This document shows, in pieces, positions 6,354 to 7,903 of a DNA stretch of 7,903 nucleotides (positions are counted from its first letter, which is position 1; each line of letters begins with the position of its first letter). Under the pieces are notes generated by a model, which saw only the letters and a program-made list of their open reading frames with translations, ran no database searches and had not been told where the DNA came from. The stretch spans positions 1 to 7,903 of the forward strand of contig JAIEIQ010000317.1 of assembly GCA_029065305.1 (NCBI GenBank). Reading direction: 5' to 3'. The translations under genes and the position numbers were made by a program. Source of the DNA: Oscillospiraceae bacterium (lineage in GTDB: Bacteria; Bacillota; Clostridia; Oscillospirales; Oscillospiraceae).

Positions 6354-7796
6354 ATGAAGCGCCGTCTGCCCGCCCTGCTGCTGGCCCTGCTCCTGCTGGG
6401 CATTGTGCCCACACCCGCCCGGGCGGAGCCGGACCGGGCCTTTGTGCCGGTCCTCACATATGAGGATCAGTTTACCGACGTCCCCGCCTCCGCCTGGTAC
6501 TACGCGAATGTGAAGGCCCTCTACGAGTTGGGGCTCGCCAAGGGCCAGGGCGGCGGGGGCCTCTTCGCGCCCAAGGCGGATATCACCGTGGCGGAGATGA
6601 TCGCCCTGACCGCCCGCCTGCGCAGCCTGTACGACTACGGCCAGAGCGAGGCCGGTCCAGGCGCCTACGCCTCCTCCGGCGCCTGGTACGCGCCCTACGT
6701 CTCCTATCTCAAGGGGGCCGGGGTGATCGGCGCGGAGTTTGACGGCCTCTGCGAGAAGCCCGCCACCCGGGCCCAGGTGGCCCACCTGCTGGCCAACGCC
6801 CTGCCCGGGGAGATGTTCGGCTCCCCCAACGGAAAGATTGTCTCCCTGGCCTACAGGGACTACGGATATATTCCGGATGTGACAGAGAGCACCCCCTATC
6901 AGCAGGATATCCTGCGGCTCTACGAGTGGGGGATTCTGGACGGGGTGGACGAGGCCGGATCCTTCCGGCCCGGGGAGCGGATTCAGCGCGGCCAGGCCGC
7001 CGCCATGGTGACGCGGCTGGTGTACGAGGATCTGCGGATTACGCTGGACTGGGATCTGTCGAAGCTGGAGCGGGGCACGGGGATGGCACTGCTGGTGGAG
7101 AGCGACGGAACCTTTTACGAAGCGCCCGCGAGTACGGCGGAGATCGACGCCAACATCCGGCGAATGCTGGCCCGGGGCGAACGGCGGGTTGTGCTCCGCT
7201 ATCCCCCCAACAGTCTGACATCCCAGGCGGTGGACACGCTGCTGGAGCAGCATCTCAATGTGATCCGCCTCTATGTGGAGCAGAGCTATAACGCGGTTTC
7301 CTGCGCCTCCTCCATCCGCACCGGCTCGGTGACGCTCACCTTCTCCAGCAGCCTCTACGGGGACGAGCTCCTGGAGGAGTACCGGAACGCCACGCTCCGC
7401 GCGGCCACGGCTGTCCGGGACAGGCTGTGGGCCAACGGGACCATTACGGCGGAGATGACGGAGCGGGAAAAGGCGCTGGCCTATTTCACCTGGATCTGCG
7501 AAAACTGCGCCTTTGATTTCAACAGCACGGTCAACTCCATGAGCCACAGCGGCTACAGCGCCTTGATTGACGGGCTGGCGGTCTGCGACGGCTACACGGC
7601 GGCATACAACCTGTTTTTGAAGCTGGAGGGGATTACGTGCTCCACAGTGTCCACAGAGGACCACATCTGGACGGTGGCGGAACTGGACGGAACGCTCTGC
7701 CACATCGACGTGACCTGGGGCGACGACCGCTCCGGGACCATCGCATATCAGTACTTCGGTATGACGGAGGCTGAGGCGTTTTCCAGAGCGCTGTAA
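6354..7796 (+). CDS. Exported SLH-domain protein with transglutaminase-like (TGc) domain
   Basis: This 480-residue protein should be exported and held on the cell surface. Residues 1-24 form a signal peptide ending ARA. Three SLH repeats follow at about 38-92 (FTDVPASAWYYANVKALYELGLAKG), 105-150 and 172-225. Their usual TRAE-type motifs are altered to TVAE (78-81), TRAQ (138-141) and QRGQ (211-214). A middle region of about 235-360 has no match I recognise. The C-terminal part, about 365-475, is a transglutaminase/protease-like fold with the full triad: Cys411 in AVCDGY, His437 in DHIWTV and Asp452 in HIDVTWGDD. Such bacterial domains may act as cysteine proteases, amidases or cross-linking enzymes; the reaction cannot be read from sequence. 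The start is set by AAGGAG (6341-6346), 7 bases before ATG 6354. It lies 17 bases after the LCP gene and is surely co-transcribed. It ends soon after YFGMTEAEAF, as is common for this type, so it appears complete. A strong terminator follows. Confidence 0.92.
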   Translation: MKRRLPALLLALLLLGIVPTPARAEPDRAFVPVLTYEDQFTDVPASAWYYANVKALYELGLAKGQGGGGLFAPKADITVAEMIALTARLRSLYDYGQSEAGPGAYASSGAWYAPYVSYLKGAGVIGAEFDGLCEKPATRAQVAHLLANALPGEMFGSPNGKIVSLAYRDYGYIPDVTESTPYQQDILRLYEWGILDGVDEAGSFRPGERIQRGQAAAMVTRLVYEDLRITLDWDLSKLERGTGMALLVESDGTFYEAPASTAEIDANIRRMLARGERRVVLRYPPNSLTSQAVDTLLEQHLNVIRLYVEQSYNAVSCASSIRTGSVTLTFSSSLYGDELLEEYRNATLRAATAVRDRLWANGTITAEMTEREKALAYFTWICENCAFDFNSTVNSMSHSGYSALIDGLAVCDGYTAAYNLFLKLEGITCSTVSTEDHIWTVAELDGTLCHIDVTWGDDRSGTIAYQYFGMTEAEAFSRAL

Positions 7797-7807
7797 GCGT
7801 TAACGCT
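7796..7807. repeat. 12-bp perfect palindrome at the stop codon
   Basis: AGCGTTAACGCT is its own reverse complement. It begins on the last base of the TAA stop of the SLH-transglutaminase gene and overlaps the first CGCTACCAA repeat. With no loop it is unlikely to act as an RNA hairpin, so a DNA-binding or recombination site, or chance, is more likely. Confidence 0.4.
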
Positions 7808-7900
7808 ACCAAAAGCGCTACCAACTGAAGAAAGAGGAAAGTCTTGCGGCGCAAGACTTTCCTCTTTCTTTTTGCTGCTTTTCGGCTGAAACGCTACCAA
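7804..7900. repeat. Three direct copies of CGCTACCAA around the terminator
   Basis: Identical 9-mers lie at 7804-7812, 7816-7824 and 7892-7900. The first two starts are 12 bases apart; the third is beyond the terminator hairpin, 3 bases from the window edge, so more copies could follow. Each copy is followed by A or C. They may be protein-binding or recombinase arm/core sites, or part of a longer intergenic repeat. Function is unknown. Confidence 0.5.
7828..7873. terminator. Strong Rho-independent terminator ending the LCP / SLH-transglutaminase unit
   Basis: A perfect 20-bp stem (7828-7847 with 7851-7870) has a GGC loop, a GTCTTGC/GCAAGAC core and an A/G-rich left arm. The right arm ends in TTTCTT and runs into TTT. 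Because the left arm begins AAGAAAGA, the minus-strand transcript would also end in a T-rich run, so it may stop transcription from both sides. Confidence 0.92.
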
Positions 7901-7903
7901 ACC

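Noticed and set aside
5377..6414. A 345-codon open frame on the minus strand across the LCP gene.
   Set aside because: Its composition is that of an antisense shadow (Val/Gly/His/Gln-rich), and it opposes a clear LCP domain.
6288..7703. A 471-codon open frame on the minus strand across the SLH-transglutaminase gene.
   Set aside because: The plus-strand gene has a signal peptide, SLH repeats, a catalytic triad and a good ribosome binding site; the minus frame has none of these.
7804..7900. Possible CRISPR array from the repeated 9-mer.
   Set aside because: The repeats are too short, the spacing is irregular (3 bases, then 67 bases between copies), and a terminator fills the larger gap.

Overview
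The window comes from a fairly GC-rich, endospore-forming Gram-positive bacterium. An Oscillospiraceae-type gut Clostridium (the Flavonifractor/Lawsonibacter/Oscillibacter sort) is the best guess. The evidence is a recognisable SpoIIID sporulation regulator, AGGAGG-type ribosome binding sites, sigma-A-like promoters, surface proteins with S-layer homology (SLH) repeats, and a LytR-CpsA-Psr (LCP) cell-wall enzyme. The genus is inferred from protein style, not from a database search.

Layout, left to right. (1) Bases 1-1389 hold the 3' end of a large surface protein. It has an Ala/Lys/Asn-rich helical part followed by a beta-rich C-terminus, and its codon choice suggests high expression. A perfect 12-bp hairpin at 1423-1450 ends it and also serves the convergent gene at 1458-1889 on the minus strand. 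That gene encodes a 143-residue protein that resembles small phage-tail/fibre-like proteins. (2) The 250-base divergent region 1890-2139 contains two mutually exclusive hairpins, a small palindrome and a good sigma-A promoter (TTGATT-17-TATACT). The promoter drives a 777-residue exported M13 (neprilysin/PepO-like) zinc metallopeptidase with an N-terminal SLH-like region, which ends in a strong terminator. (3) spoIIID (TTG start) is followed 38 bases later by a Pro/Arg-rich 100-residue gene of unknown function. (4) A second sigma-A-like promoter (TTGCGT-17-TATAAT) drives a two-gene unit 17 bases apart: an LCP-family membrane enzyme and an exported protein with three SLH repeats and a transglutaminase-like domain with an intact Cys-His-Asp triad. 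A 20-bp-stem terminator closes it, flanked by three copies of a 9-mer (CGCTACCAA) that run to the window edge.

Taken together, most genes concern the cell envelope. SLH domains normally hold proteins on wall-linked secondary polysaccharides, and LCP enzymes attach such polymers to peptidoglycan. The LCP/SLH-transglutaminase pair may therefore couple making the wall anchor with displaying a protein on it (inference). The SLH-M13 peptidase and the partial surface protein fit the same surface. spoIIID and its small partner look like an independent sporulation unit lying between envelope genes. I see no tRNA, rRNA, CRISPR array, transposase or origin. I did not find an obviously new multi-gene system. 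The least explained items are the orphan minus-strand gene with its leader hairpins, the Pro/Arg-rich gene after spoIIID, and the terminal 9-mer repeats.
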